Shown here: positions 1 through 9,957 of the stretch, in pieces
Numbering within the stretch: position 1 is the first letter of the stretch
How the letters are laid out: each line of letters starts with the position of its first letter
From: Micromonospora luteifusca
GTDB taxonomy: Bacteria > Actinomycetota > Actinomycetes > Mycobacteriales > Micromonosporaceae
Length of the DNA: 64,000 bases
Reading direction: 5' to 3'
Assembly: GCF_016907275.1 (NCBI RefSeq)
Contig: NZ_JAFBBP010000001.1
Location: 3,710,001-3,774,000 of the forward strand
Notes under the pieces: generated by a model
What the model was told of the DNA's origin: nothing
Database searches by the model: none
The model's input: the letters and a program-made list of their open reading frames with translations, nothing else
Program-made: the position numbers and the translations under genes

Positions 1-1022
1 AGATGAAGACCGCGATCGGGGTCGGCATCGGGCTGTTCCTGACCATCATCGGCCTGGTGGACGCCGGCTTCGTCCGGCGGATCCCGGACGCCGCCAACAC
101 CACCGTCCCGGTTGGCCTGGGCATCGGCGGCAAGCTGGTGAGCTGGCCGCTGCTGGTCTTCGTGGTGGGTCTGCTGCTCACACTGGTGCTGGTGGTGCGC
201 CGGGTGAAGGGGGCGATCCTGATCGGCATCCTCGCCTCGACGGTGCTGGCGGTGATCGTGGAGGCGATCGGCAACATCGGCCCGTCGTTCGTCAACGGTC
301 AGCCCAACCCGAAGGGCTGGTCGTTGAACGTGCCGGAGCTGCCGAAGACGGTGGTCGACCTGCCGGACCTGTCGCTGCTCGGCAAGTTCAACGTGTTCGA
401 CTCGTGGGGCCGGGCCGGCTGGGTGGTCGTGCTGATGTTCGTCTTCACGCTGCTGGTCACGGACTTCTTCGACACCATGGGCACGATGGTGGCGGTGGGC
501 CAGGAGGGTGGCCTGCTCGACGAGGGGGGCACTCCGCCGCGAGCCAAGGAGATCCTGCTGGTCGACTCGATCGCCGCGGCGGCCGGTGGCGCGGCCAGCA
601 CCTCCAGCAACACGTCGTACATCGAGAGTGCCGCCGGTGTCGGGGAGGGTGCCCGGACCGGCGTGGCCAGCCTGGTCACCGGCGTGCTCTTCCTGCTGGC
701 GATGTTCCTTGCGCCGCTTGTGGTGATCGTGCCGTTCGAGGCGGCCTCGACGGCCCTGGTGGTGGTCGGTTTCCTGATGATGACCGCGGTGCGGACGATC
801 GACTGGTCCGATTACGAGATCGCCATCCCGGCGTTCCTCACGATCGTGCTGATGCCGTTCACCTACTCGATTTCCAATGGGATCGGTGCCGGCATGATCA
901 CCTTCGTCGTGCTCAAGCTGGCCCGGGGTAAGGCCCGGGAAGTCCACCCCTTGCTGTACGGGGTGGCCGCTCTGTTCGTGCTGTACTTCCTGCGTGGGCC
1001 GATCGAGTCTCTGGTCCTCTGA
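1..1022 (+). CDS. NCS2-family nucleobase permease, 3' part only
   Basis: This is the C-terminal part of a membrane transporter of the nucleobase:cation symporter-2 family, closest in feel to the AzgA (adenine/guanine/hypoxanthine) branch. About 339 residues are visible and the family usually has 430-490, so the gene runs off the left edge; the ATG at position 3 is internal. Many hydrophobic helices are visible. A motif reading FFDTMGTMVAVGQ follows an extramembrane stretch, and SSNTSYIESAAGVGEGARTG comes later; both are typical of NCS2 substrate-binding and late helices. The protein would import purine bases with protons across the plasma membrane. Exact substrate is not readable. The next gene, a MarR regulator, follows after about 115 bases and probably has its own promoter. 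Confidence 0.85.
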   Translation, partial: MKTAIGVGIGLFLTIIGLVDAGFVRRIPDAANTTVPVGLGIGGKLVSWPLLVFVVGLLLTLVLVVRRVKGAILIGILASTVLAVIVEAIGNIGPSFVNGQPNPKGWSLNVPELPKTVVDLPDLSLLGKFNVFDSWGRAGWVVVLMFVFTLLVTDFFDTMGTMVAVGQEGGLLDEGGTPPRAKEILLVDSIAAAAGGAASTSSNTSYIESAAGVGEGARTGVASLVTGVLFLLAMFLAPLVVIVPFEAASTALVVVGFLMMTAVRTIDWSDYEIAIPAFLTIVLMPFTYSISNGIGAGMITFVVLKLARGKAREVHPLLYGVAALFVLYFLRGPIESLVL

Positions 1023-1120
1023 TCGATGTCAGGGCGGGGAGTCGATCGGGATTCCCCGCCCGTAACATCATGAATCCTCTCGTGAGCCTGGTCATAACAG
1101 ATGTCGTTAGCCATGCTCAT

Positions 1121-1135
1121 TAGTTAAGCTAACTA
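1121..1135. promoter_or_regulatory. Palindromic operator just upstream of the MarR gene
   Basis: TAGTTA-AGC-TAACTA is an inverted repeat with perfect 6-bp arms that ends two bases before the GTG start of the MarR gene. AT-rich palindromes of this size are typical MarR-family operators. The placement suggests autorepression by blocking transcription or early elongation. That is inference; no -35/-10 pair is certain. Confidence 0.6.
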
Positions 1136-1137
1136 CT

Positions 1138-1587
1138 GTGACGGAGCGGACGGTGACGGCGAAACGCGTGCCACCGGCGCAGCTGGCCCCTCAGCTGCGT
1201 GATGCGATCACTCGACTCAACCGGCGGGTCCGCCAGGCCCGACCGGTCGGCGACCTCACGGTCACCCAGGTCTCCGCGCTCACCAGCCTGCGGCTGGCGG
1301 GCGCGATGACGCCCCGGGAGCTGGCCGACGTCGAGCGGGTGCAGCCACCGACGATGACGAAGATCGTCGGGAAGCTGGAGGACCGCGGCCTTGTGCGGCG
1401 GACACCCCATCCGACCGACGGCCGGCAGGTCATCCTCGCGGCGACCGAGGGAGGGGAGGCCGTGCTCGACCAGTTCGAGCGGGCCCGCGACGAGTGGCTG
1501 GCTCACCGGCTGGCCGCACTGGACGAGGACGAACGGGAGACCCTGCAGAGGGCCGCCGAGATTCTTCAGCAGCTCGCTCGCGCCTGA
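1138..1587 (+). CDS. MarR-family transcriptional regulator
   Basis: A 149-residue winged-helix regulator of the MarR family, a dimeric DNA-binding protein that usually represses a neighbouring efflux or detoxification gene and is released by small phenolic or lipophilic ligands. The N-terminal helix (about 15-35) is followed by the HTH core around residues 55-80 (TPRELADVERVQPPTMTKIV) and the wing (RTPHPTDGRQVILAATEGG), both standard for the family. The GTG start at 1138 lies directly after a palindrome that could be its operator. The MFS exporter gene starts about 70 bases downstream on the same strand, so the pair is probably a regulator-exporter unit. The ligand is unknown. Confidence 0.9.
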   Translation: MTERTVTAKRVPPAQLAPQLRDAITRLNRRVRQARPVGDLTVTQVSALTSLRLAGAMTPRELADVERVQPPTMTKIVGKLEDRGLVRRTPHPTDGRQVILAATEGGEAVLDQFERARDEWLAHRLAALDEDERETLQRAAEILQQLARA

Positions 1588-1659
1588 GCCGCGCCCGCCC
1601 CACCGGGTCCGTGCCGTCACCTGTCGATGACGCGTACGTCCGGAGGAGGCGCACCAAGA

Positions 1660-2943
1660 GTGCAGGCGAAGCTGAGCACGATGTTCCAGTCCTTACAGGT
1701 CCGCAACTACCGCCTTTTCGCATCCGGGCAGCTGATCAAGTTGATCGGCGTCTGGATGATGTTCATCGCCCAGGACTGGCTCGTCCTCGAGCTCTCCAAC
1801 AACTCGGCCACCGCGCTCGGCGTGGTCACCGCCTGTCAGTTCACCCCGGTGCTCCTGCTCACCCTGCTCTCCGGCCGGCTCGCCGACCGGTACGACAAGC
1901 GGGTGCTGCTCTTCGTCGCCAACACCTTCTGGACCGTGCTGGCGCTCGGCATGTCCGTGCTGGTCCTCACCGACCTGGTGCAGCTCTGGCACGTCTTCGC
2001 CTTCGCCGCGCTGCTCGGCACGGCCAACGCCGTGGAGACCCCGGTCCGTCAGGCGTTCGTCTCCGAACTCGTCGGCACGCCGCTGCTGCCCAACGCCTTG
2101 TCGCTGAACGCCGCCGTGTTCAACTCGGCGCGGATCGTCGGCCCGGCCGTCGCCGGCCTGGCGATCGCCGCCTTCGACGTCGGCCCGGTCTTCCTCTTCA
2201 CCGCCCTCAGCTCCGTCGCGCCCCTGGTCAACGTGGTCCGGATGCGTACGGCCGACCTGCACCGCGACGCCCTGCTGCCGCGCGACGAGCGGGCGTCCGC
2301 ACGGGTCATCGACGGGCTGCGGTACGTGTCGCGCCGCCCCGACCTGCTGCTGCCGATGGCGGTCATGTCGGTGATCGGCATGTCGCTGTTCAACTTTCAG
2401 CTCACCCTCGCCGCGCTGGCGAAGACGGTCTTCCACACCGGTGCCGCCTCCTTCGGCCTGTTCAGCACGGCGCTGGCCGTGGGCGCGCTCGGCGGCGCGC
2501 TCAGCGGCACCGGTCGGCGGAGCCGGCCGTCGGTCTGGCTGGTGCTCGGCGCGGCGATCGCCTGCGCCAGCTTCGGCACCCTGGTCGGTCTCGCCTCGAC
2601 GTACTGGCTGGTCGTGGCACTGCTGGTGCCGACCGGCTTCTTCATGGTCTTCTTCGCCCAGGCCGCCAACCAGCGGGTCCAGTTGGGCGTCGACGCGGCC
2701 TTCCGGGGCCGGGTGATGGCGCTGTGGGTGCTGGTCTTCCTGGGCACCAACCCGGTCGGCGCGCCGCTGATCGGCTGGGTCGCGGAGAACTTCGGTGCCG
2801 GTGCCAGCATCTGGATGGGCGGGCTGATCTCGCTGGCCGCCGCGCTGATCGCCCTCACCTGGCAGCTGCGCCGTTCCGGCGCCCGGCTGCGCTTCCGGGT
2901 GCTGCCGATGCCCCGCTTCTACGTGACCTCCACCGACTGCTGA
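1660..2943 (+). CDS. MFS transporter, probable drug or metabolite exporter
   Basis: A 12-helix major facilitator superfamily transporter of about 427 residues. The start is placed at GTG 1660 because GGAGGAGG lies 10 bases upstream (1642-1649); an ATG at 1627 has no such site. Seen features are the N-terminal YRLFASGQ pattern common in the EntS/MFS_3 group, the LADRYDKR loop between helices 2 and 3, and repeated hydrophobic helices to a short basic tail. It would work in the plasma membrane as a proton-driven exporter. It follows a MarR regulator with a palindromic operator, which suggests inducible efflux. A strong hairpin ends the unit. Substrate cannot be inferred. Confidence 0.85.
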   Translation: MQAKLSTMFQSLQVRNYRLFASGQLIKLIGVWMMFIAQDWLVLELSNNSATALGVVTACQFTPVLLLTLLSGRLADRYDKRVLLFVANTFWTVLALGMSVLVLTDLVQLWHVFAFAALLGTANAVETPVRQAFVSELVGTPLLPNALSLNAAVFNSARIVGPAVAGLAIAAFDVGPVFLFTALSSVAPLVNVVRMRTADLHRDALLPRDERASARVIDGLRYVSRRPDLLLPMAVMSVIGMSLFNFQLTLAALAKTVFHTGAASFGLFSTALAVGALGGALSGTGRRSRPSVWLVLGAAIACASFGTLVGLASTYWLVVALLVPTGFFMVFFAQAANQRVQLGVDAAFRGRVMALWVLVFLGTNPVGAPLIGWVAENFGAGASIWMGGLISLAAALIALTWQLRRSGARLRFRVLPMPRFYVTSTDC

Positions 2944-2950
2944 CGCTTGG

Positions 2951-2997
2951 AAAGGGGCCCTCTCTTATCGGACATTCCGGAGGAGGGGGCCCTTTTT
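2951..2997 (+). terminator. Rho-independent-type terminator after the MFS gene
   Basis: AAAGGGGCCCTCTC pairs imperfectly with GGAGGGGGCCC and is followed by TTTTT, eight bases after the MFS stop codon. The GGGGCCC arms are the same as those in the terminator near 7.9 kb. Confidence 0.75.
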
Positions 2998-3093
2998 GGC
3001 ATCCGGCGGAGCCGGGGCGAGTCTCGTTGGACGGATTACGCGGATGCGGCCAAACCGCTGGCGGCATGGCACGGTGGGGCTTAGCGTCGATAC

Positions 3094-3603
3094 GTGGGAG
3101 TCGGACGCGCGCTGATGCTGGCCCTGGCGTTCCTCGCCGTGGCCAGTGTGCCGGCGGCACTTGCCCTGCTCTTCTGCTATGACGAGATCCTCGACCGGGT
3201 GGTCTGCGGCTGGTCGGAATGGCGTGAGCGCAGTCGAGAGAGACGCACCATCGCCCGTCTCGACCGGGCCGTCGAGGCCGACGCGCTGACCCGGGACATC
3301 GACCTCAGTGACTTCGATCGCACCGACCGGCGGCCCCTGGAACAACTCGCCGCCGATCTGCGCCGGCTCGGCGGCCAACGGCTCGGTGGCACCGGCCGGC
3401 CGATGGTCTGGCACAGCGCGCTGGTCCTGGCGTACGACGACAGGCTCCGGCTGGCCTGCCGCGCACTCGGCATCACCGAGCACCTCGCCGAATTGGACGG
3501 CGTCGACCAGGAAATCGAGCGGGTCCGCGTGGAGGGCGTGCTGCACGCCGCCGGGTTGGCCCTGCCCGCGGCCAGGGCCGGCCACCGCCAGTGGCACCGC
3601 TGA
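3094..3603 (+). CDS. Membrane-anchored hypothetical protein
   Basis: I do not recognise this 169-residue protein. Residues 5-30 form one hydrophobic segment (ALMLALAFLAVASVPAALAL), followed by a charged, mostly helical cytoplasmic-type domain rich in Arg, Asp and Leu. A PMVWHSALVLAYDDRLRLAC segment near residue 108 looks conserved in character, with buried Trp, His and Cys residues. The GTG at 3094 is the first start after an intergenic gap. It is followed by a convergent regulator gene at 3637. Codon use matches the neighbours, so it is probably a real gene. No function is proposed. Confidence 0.6.
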   Translation: MGVGRALMLALAFLAVASVPAALALLFCYDEILDRVVCGWSEWRERSRERRTIARLDRAVEADALTRDIDLSDFDRTDRRPLEQLAADLRRLGGQRLGGTGRPMVWHSALVLAYDDRLRLACRALGITEHLAELDGVDQEIERVRVEGVLHAAGLALPAARAGHRQWHR

Positions 3604-3636
3604 GCAGGCCCGACGGTTGCGGCTCTTCGACGCGGT

Positions 3637-4362
3637 CTACCCGCGGGTCGTCTCGGACCTGGTGTGGAGGACTTCCCGGGCCTGTTCGGCGGCGCGGGTG
3701 ATGCTTTCGCTGATGAAATCGAGGAAGCGGGCGACGTTCTCCAGGCGGGTGGCCGCGGGGGTGTCGGGGCCGAGGATGGCGACGCCCTGGCGCGCGATTT
3801 CGACGAGTTGGTCGTTGGCTCGCGCGCTGGCGATCGTCGCCTGGTAGAAGAGTTCGTCGTCGACGACGTAGCGGTCGCGGCGGCGCTCGTCGCGTTCTCG
3901 GCGGACGAGGCTCTGGCTCTCCAGGAACGTGATGGCCTTGGAGACGGACGCCGGGCTGACCTGGAGGCGCTGGGCGAGTTCGGACGCGGTGACGCTGCCC
4001 GCGTCAGTGGTGAACAGGCAGGTCAGCACCCGGGCGCCCATCTTGGTCAGGCCGGAGGCCATGAGGACGGTGGTGAACGTCTCCTCGTATTCGGCCACGG
4101 CCTCGGCGTTGCGCCCGTGCGGCTGGGGGTCTGACTCCGTGCCTCGTACGGCGGTGGGCCTGCGCCGGTGGGCGCGGCGCTCGGTGGCGCGGTGGGCCAG
4201 GTCGGCGCGGTACGCGGTAGGGCCGCCGTTGCGCATCACCTCACGCGTGATCGTCGAGGTGGGACGGTCGAGGCGTCGGGCGATCTCGGCGTAGGGGAGG
4301 CTGTCGGCCAGCCCCAGCGCGATCTGCTGGCGTTCCTGCTGGGTGAGTCGGCCTCCCGGCAT
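3637..4362 (-). CDS. Transcriptional regulator: IS30-type HTH joined to a GbsR/MarR-like domain
   Basis: A 241-residue regulator with two DNA-binding units. Residues 1-65 (RLTQQERQQIALGLADSL, then YAEIARRLDRPTSTITREV) match the HTH at the N-terminus of IS30 transposases. From about residue 95 a GbsR/MarR-like winged helix follows (LTASELAQRL-type pattern: VTASELAQRLQVSPASVSKA, then LVRRERDERRRDRYVVDD). There is no transposase catalytic domain, so this is a regulator. The start at 4362 is chosen because GAGGAG lies 8 bases upstream; the upstream in-frame ATG lacks a site. The gene is divergent from a DUF4097 gene, and I recall this pairing from streptomycetes, so it probably controls that gene. 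Ligand unknown. Confidence 0.8.
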   Translation of the reverse strand: MPGGRLTQQERQQIALGLADSLPYAEIARRLDRPTSTITREVMRNGGPTAYRADLAHRATERRAHRRRPTAVRGTESDPQPHGRNAEAVAEYEETFTTVLMASGLTKMGARVLTCLFTTDAGSVTASELAQRLQVSPASVSKAITFLESQSLVRRERDERRRDRYVVDDELFYQATIASARANDQLVEIARQGVAILGPDTPAATRLENVARFLDFISESITRAAEQAREVLHTRSETTRG

Positions 4363-4429
4363 AACGATCTCCTCGGCGATCCATCGTGGCGGTCCCTGGA
4401 CCGGCCCACTATAGCGTTCACCTCTCGAC

Positions 4430-4556
4430 CATTGCAAAGACCCGTGGCGCGACCGTTGCGTTACCTCTAGATCAGTTGCAATGATTTAAGGGCCTCTAGC
4501 TGGGCATCTGCGATACCAATGCAACGTGCTTGTTGCCCGAAACTGAAAGGCAACGT
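4430..4556. promoter_or_regulatory. Divergent promoter region with six TTGC/GCAA boxes
   Basis: The 239-base gap between the divergent regulator and DUF4097 genes holds TTGC cores at 4432, 4456, 4476 and 4533 and GCAA cores at 4521 and 4550. CATTGCAA (4430) and TTGCAATG (4476) are exact inverted copies. The first three cores are spaced 20-24 bases apart, about two helical turns. I infer binding sites for the divergent regulator; no protein-DNA match is shown by the sequence itself. Confidence 0.45.
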
Positions 4557-4601
4557 AGCGTTTCGGGTGTCAGAAAGAACGAACGAGCACGGGAGAGCAC
4601 G

Positions 4602-5273
4602 ATGCAGAAGTTCGACACCCCCGCCCCGATCAACGCCGTCCTGGACATCCCCGCCGGACGCATCCAGTTCATCGCCGCGGACCGCGCCGACACCACCGTC
4701 GAGGTCCGGCCCAGCGACCCCGCCAAGGGCCGCGACATCAAGGCAGCCGAGCAGGCAACCGTCTCCTACGCCGACGGCGTCCTGCGGATCACGGCCTCGA
4801 CCTCCAGCAACCTGCTCATCGGCCCGTCCGGGTCCCTGGAGGTGACCGTTCAACTGCCCGCCGGCTCCCGCGTCGATGCCAAGACCGCCAGCACCGAGCT
4901 GCGCAGTGTCGGGCGCCTCGGCGACATCTCCTTCGAGGGCGCGTACCGTCGAATCAAGATCGACGAGGCCGCGAGCGTCCGCCTCACCGCGATCGACGGC
5001 GACGTCGAGGTCGGCCGGCTCAACGGCCCTGCGGAGATCAGCACCGCGAGGGGCGACATCCGGATCACCGAGGCCCTGCACGGCACGGTCGTGCTCCGCA
5101 CCCAGTCCGGCAACATCTCGATCGCCGCCGCCGCCGGCGTCTCCGCCGCTCTGGACGCGGGCACCGGCTACGGCCGTGTCAGCAACAGCCTCAAGAACGA
5201 CGGCACCAACGGGCTCGACATCCGCGCAACCACCTCCCACGGCGACATCACCGCCCGCAGCCTCTCCGTCTGA
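4602..5273 (+). CDS. DUF4097 family beta-strand repeat protein
   Basis: A 223-residue protein made of short repeating beta strands, matching the DUF4097 (putative adhesin-like, right-handed beta) fold. The repeats are visible as alternating patterns such as ITASTSSNLLIG, VTVQLPAGSRVDAKTAS, ISFEGAYRRIKIDEA and GDIRITEALHGTVVLRTQSG. There is no signal peptide or membrane segment, so it is probably cytoplasmic. The start at 4602 has GGGAGA upstream. It is divergent from the IS30-HTH/GbsR regulator and likely its target. The molecular role of DUF4097 proteins is not established; in Bacillus, members are linked to envelope stress. A long hairpin separates it from sepH. Confidence 0.75.
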   Translation: MQKFDTPAPINAVLDIPAGRIQFIAADRADTTVEVRPSDPAKGRDIKAAEQATVSYADGVLRITASTSSNLLIGPSGSLEVTVQLPAGSRVDAKTASTELRSVGRLGDISFEGAYRRIKIDEAASVRLTAIDGDVEVGRLNGPAEISTARGDIRITEALHGTVVLRTQSGNISIAAAAGVSAALDAGTGYGRVSNSLKNDGTNGLDIRATTSHGDITARSLSV

Positions 5274-5303
5274 CCGGACCAGCGGTGGATGACGCCAGGT
5301 GTC

Positions 5304-5342
5304 TCGCGTTGACGGGTGGTGAAGAGCCACCCGTCAACGCGA
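5304..5342. terminator. Bidirectional terminator between the DUF4097 gene and sepH
   Basis: TCGCGTTGACGGGTGG and its exact reverse complement form perfect 16-bp arms around a 7-base loop. The hairpin lies between convergent stop codons (5273 on plus, 5347 on minus) and can serve both. Confidence 0.85.
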
Positions 5343-5346
5343 AGCG

Positions 5347-6426
5347 TCAGGAGGACTCGCGCGCCGCCGGACCGCTGCCGAAGAGCACGTCGTCCCAGCT
5401 CGGCAGACGCTTGCGCGGCTTGCCGTTGGCATCGGTGGCCTCGCCGCCCGCGGCGGCCGCGGCGCCCGTCCGGCGGGGCCGCAGCACCGCCAGCGACGGC
5501 ACGGCCGGCACCTCCTTGGGTGCGTCCGAGTCATCGTCGAAGGCCGACCCCTGGCCGCCGCCGAGCAGCGCGGCAGCGCCCCCGCCCACCGGTCGCTGCC
5601 GGGGCGCGTCCGACCCGCCAAGAGCAGCAGGAGTACGCGGCTCAAGGCCACGACCCGACGAGGCGCCGAGCGGGCGGTCCAGTGAGGCGAGCAGCGCGTC
5701 GCGGCCGGCCCGGATCGGGTCCCGGCCAGGGCGCGGGTGCTCGGACGCAGCCGGCAACCCGTGCCCACCACGGCTCGGCTCCCCACGCGACGGACCGGGC
5801 AGGCCGTGCCCACCCCGCTCGGGCGCCGGCTCCTGGCCGAGGATCGGCGTGGGCCGCTCGGCGCACAGGTACTGCGCCATGTCGTCGTGCGGGGCGACCG
5901 ACTGCCGGGTCTTGTCGAGATCCCAGATGGCCTGCGCGGTGGCCTTGCCGGACGGCCAGGTGGCGATGATCCGCCAGGTGCCGTCGTCACGCCGGTACGC
6001 GTCCCAGGAGATCTTCTCGGTGTCAATGCCGTGCTGGCTCAGCCGACCGTTGACCACCTCGGCGAGCGGGGTGGGCTTCTCCGCGCCCTTGAGACGGGTG
6101 CGGCGGGCGTGCTGGGCGAGCATCGCCCGCTCCTGCAGGACCGGGCCGGCGTAGCGCAGCACCCGGTCGACCGGCACCCCGGCGATCCGGGCGACATCCT
6201 CGGCGGACTCACCGGAGCGGATGCGGGCCTGAATGTCCCGAGGAGACAGTGAGGGAATCGGGTCGGCTGCGGTCGGCGCCGTCACGAGCGGCGGCGCACC
6301 GGGCTCGGCGTGCAACGCCCCCGAGATCCGGTCGTCGATCGGCAGGGCGAGCAGCCGCCCGACCTCGTCGGCGAGAACCAGGGCATGGCCGTCCTCGGAG
6401 AGGGCGACGAAGCGTACTGGGCGCAT
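5347..6426 (-). CDS. sepH: Septation protein SepH
   Basis: A 359-residue protein of the DUF3071 family, named SepH in Streptomyces venezuelae, where it binds FtsZ and promotes protofilament assembly at division septa. The conserved N-terminal domain is seen from MRPVRFVALSEDG through LADEVGRLLALPI, then the helix-turn-helix part SPRDIQARIRSGESAEDVAR and VDRVLRYAGPVLQERAMLAQ, then a WDAYRRDDGTW and IATWPSGKATAQAIWDLD segment. The C-terminal half is low-complexity and rich in Pro, Gly and Arg, ending in a basic KRLPSWDDVLFG motif, which fits the conserved C-terminal segment that contacts FtsZ. ATG 6426 has GGAGG upstream; a longer reading frame lacks support. It lies downstream of serC on the same strand but a strong hairpin separates them. 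Confidence 0.9.
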   Translation of the reverse strand: MRPVRFVALSEDGHALVLADEVGRLLALPIDDRISGALHAEPGAPPLVTAPTAADPIPSLSPRDIQARIRSGESAEDVARIAGVPVDRVLRYAGPVLQERAMLAQHARRTRLKGAEKPTPLAEVVNGRLSQHGIDTEKISWDAYRRDDGTWRIIATWPSGKATAQAIWDLDKTRQSVAPHDDMAQYLCAERPTPILGQEPAPERGGHGLPGPSRGEPSRGGHGLPAASEHPRPGRDPIRAGRDALLASLDRPLGASSGRGLEPRTPAALGGSDAPRQRPVGGGAAALLGGGQGSAFDDDSDAPKEVPAVPSLAVLRPRRTGAAAAAGGEATDANGKPRKRLPSWDDVLFGSGPAARESS

Positions 6427-6562
6427 AGCGTTGCCTCCGTCCCGCTTCGCTGGCCGCACGCCACGAGTCGGCCACCCAGGCGTCTCGGACCACCGTACGC
6501 GCATCTGCCTCGGGGTGGGGGAAGCGACACCCCGCATGTCATGACTGAGCTGCAACGATGAT

Positions 6563-6604
6563 CACGGTCGGTGTCCGTGGAAGCCCCAACGGACACCGAC
6601 CGTG
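6563..6604 (-). terminator. Terminator of serC
   Basis: CACGGTCGGTGTCCGT and its exact reverse complement form 16-bp arms around a 10-base loop, seven bases past the serC stop codon on the minus strand. Confidence 0.85.
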
Positions 6605-6611
6605 ACGAACC

Positions 6612-9048
<2,437 letters not shown>

Positions 9049-9297
9049 GTGGCTCTCCTGGATCTGGTCGGTGCGCCCGGTCAGCTCATCCGGCCCGGTC
9101 GGCCGAGCGCCTTAGGCGACCCTCAGGGATGTGTTCGGAACATACTGCCTGCTGAGTAAGGGATACGCGACCCGCTGCGACTGTGCTGCACGCGACATCT
9201 TCGGACGCGCAATCTCGACGCCACTCGGCGAGACTGGGCGGTGCGGTCTGGCCAGCGCGGGAGGGCGTTGGTCGGGTCGCCGAGAAGGAGTGGGGAC

Positions 9298-9957
9298 GTG
9301 ACAGGCGACACACCCGCCCCGGCTGCGATGCGTAACGAGTACGCCGCGGACCTGGGCCTGACAGAGGCTGACCTGGCCGTCGACTGGCACACCCAGTTCG
9401 ACGGTTGGTTCGCCGACGCGGTTGCTTTCGGGCTTCCCGAACCCAACGCGATGGTGGTGGGCACCGCGGACTCGGCCGGGCGACCGAGCGGACGGACGGT
9501 GCTGCTGAAGGGGTACGACCCGGACGGATTCGTCTTCTTCACCAACCACCTGTCGCGCAAGGGCGTCGAGGCGTCTGCCAACCCGTACGCCAGCCTGGTC
9601 TTTCCGTGGTTTGCCATGCAGCGTCAGGTGGTGGTCGCCGGGCGGGTCGCGCACGTCGACCGCGCGACGAGTGAGGCGTACTTCGCCAGCCGGCCGCGCG
9701 GCTCCCAACTGGGCGCCTGGGCCAGCCCGCAGTCGCAGGTGGTCCCGGGCCGGGCGGCGCTGGAGGAGCGCTACCAGGAGGTGACCGAGCGGTTCGCCGA
9801 CGAGGCGGAGATCCCGACCCCGCCGCACTGGGGCGGGTTGCGGGTCCAACCCGAGTCGGTGGAGTTCTGGCAGGGGCGGGCCGGACGGTTGCACGACCGG
9901 CTCCGCTTCCGCCGCCTCGACGAGGGTGGCTGGGCCGTCGAGCGGTTGGCGCCGTGA
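9298..9957 (+). CDS. pdxH: Pyridoxamine 5'-phosphate oxidase
   Basis: A 219-residue FMN enzyme that oxidises pyridoxamine or pyridoxine 5'-phosphate to pyridoxal 5'-phosphate. The family signature is complete: AMVVGTADSAGRPSGRTVLL, KGYDPDGFVFFTNHLSRKG, the FPWFAMQRQVVVAGRV stretch, SRPRGSQLGAWASPQS, and the C-terminal PPHWGGLRVQPESVEFWQGR and LHDRLRF. The GTG start at 9298 is chosen because AAGGAG lies 7 bases upstream. It overlaps the following MFS gene by four bases (GTGA), so both are co-transcribed. PLP made here is needed by serC close by. Its promoter lies in the gap shared with the citrate synthase gene. Confidence 0.95.
   Translation: MTGDTPAPAAMRNEYAADLGLTEADLAVDWHTQFDGWFADAVAFGLPEPNAMVVGTADSAGRPSGRTVLLKGYDPDGFVFFTNHLSRKGVEASANPYASLVFPWFAMQRQVVVAGRVAHVDRATSEAYFASRPRGSQLGAWASPQSQVVPGRAALEERYQEVTERFADEAEIPTPPHWGGLRVQPESVEFWQGRAGRLHDRLRFRRLDEGGWAVERLAP

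Noticed and set aside
3637..4362. The IS30-like HTH as part of an insertion sequence
   Set aside because: There is no DDE catalytic domain and no terminal inverted repeats; the HTH is joined to a GbsR-like domain.
9133..9143. TGTTC-G-GAACA palindrome between the citrate synthase and pdxH genes
   Set aside because: Arms are only 5 bp and it does not match the LexA or other consensus I know well; chance is likely.
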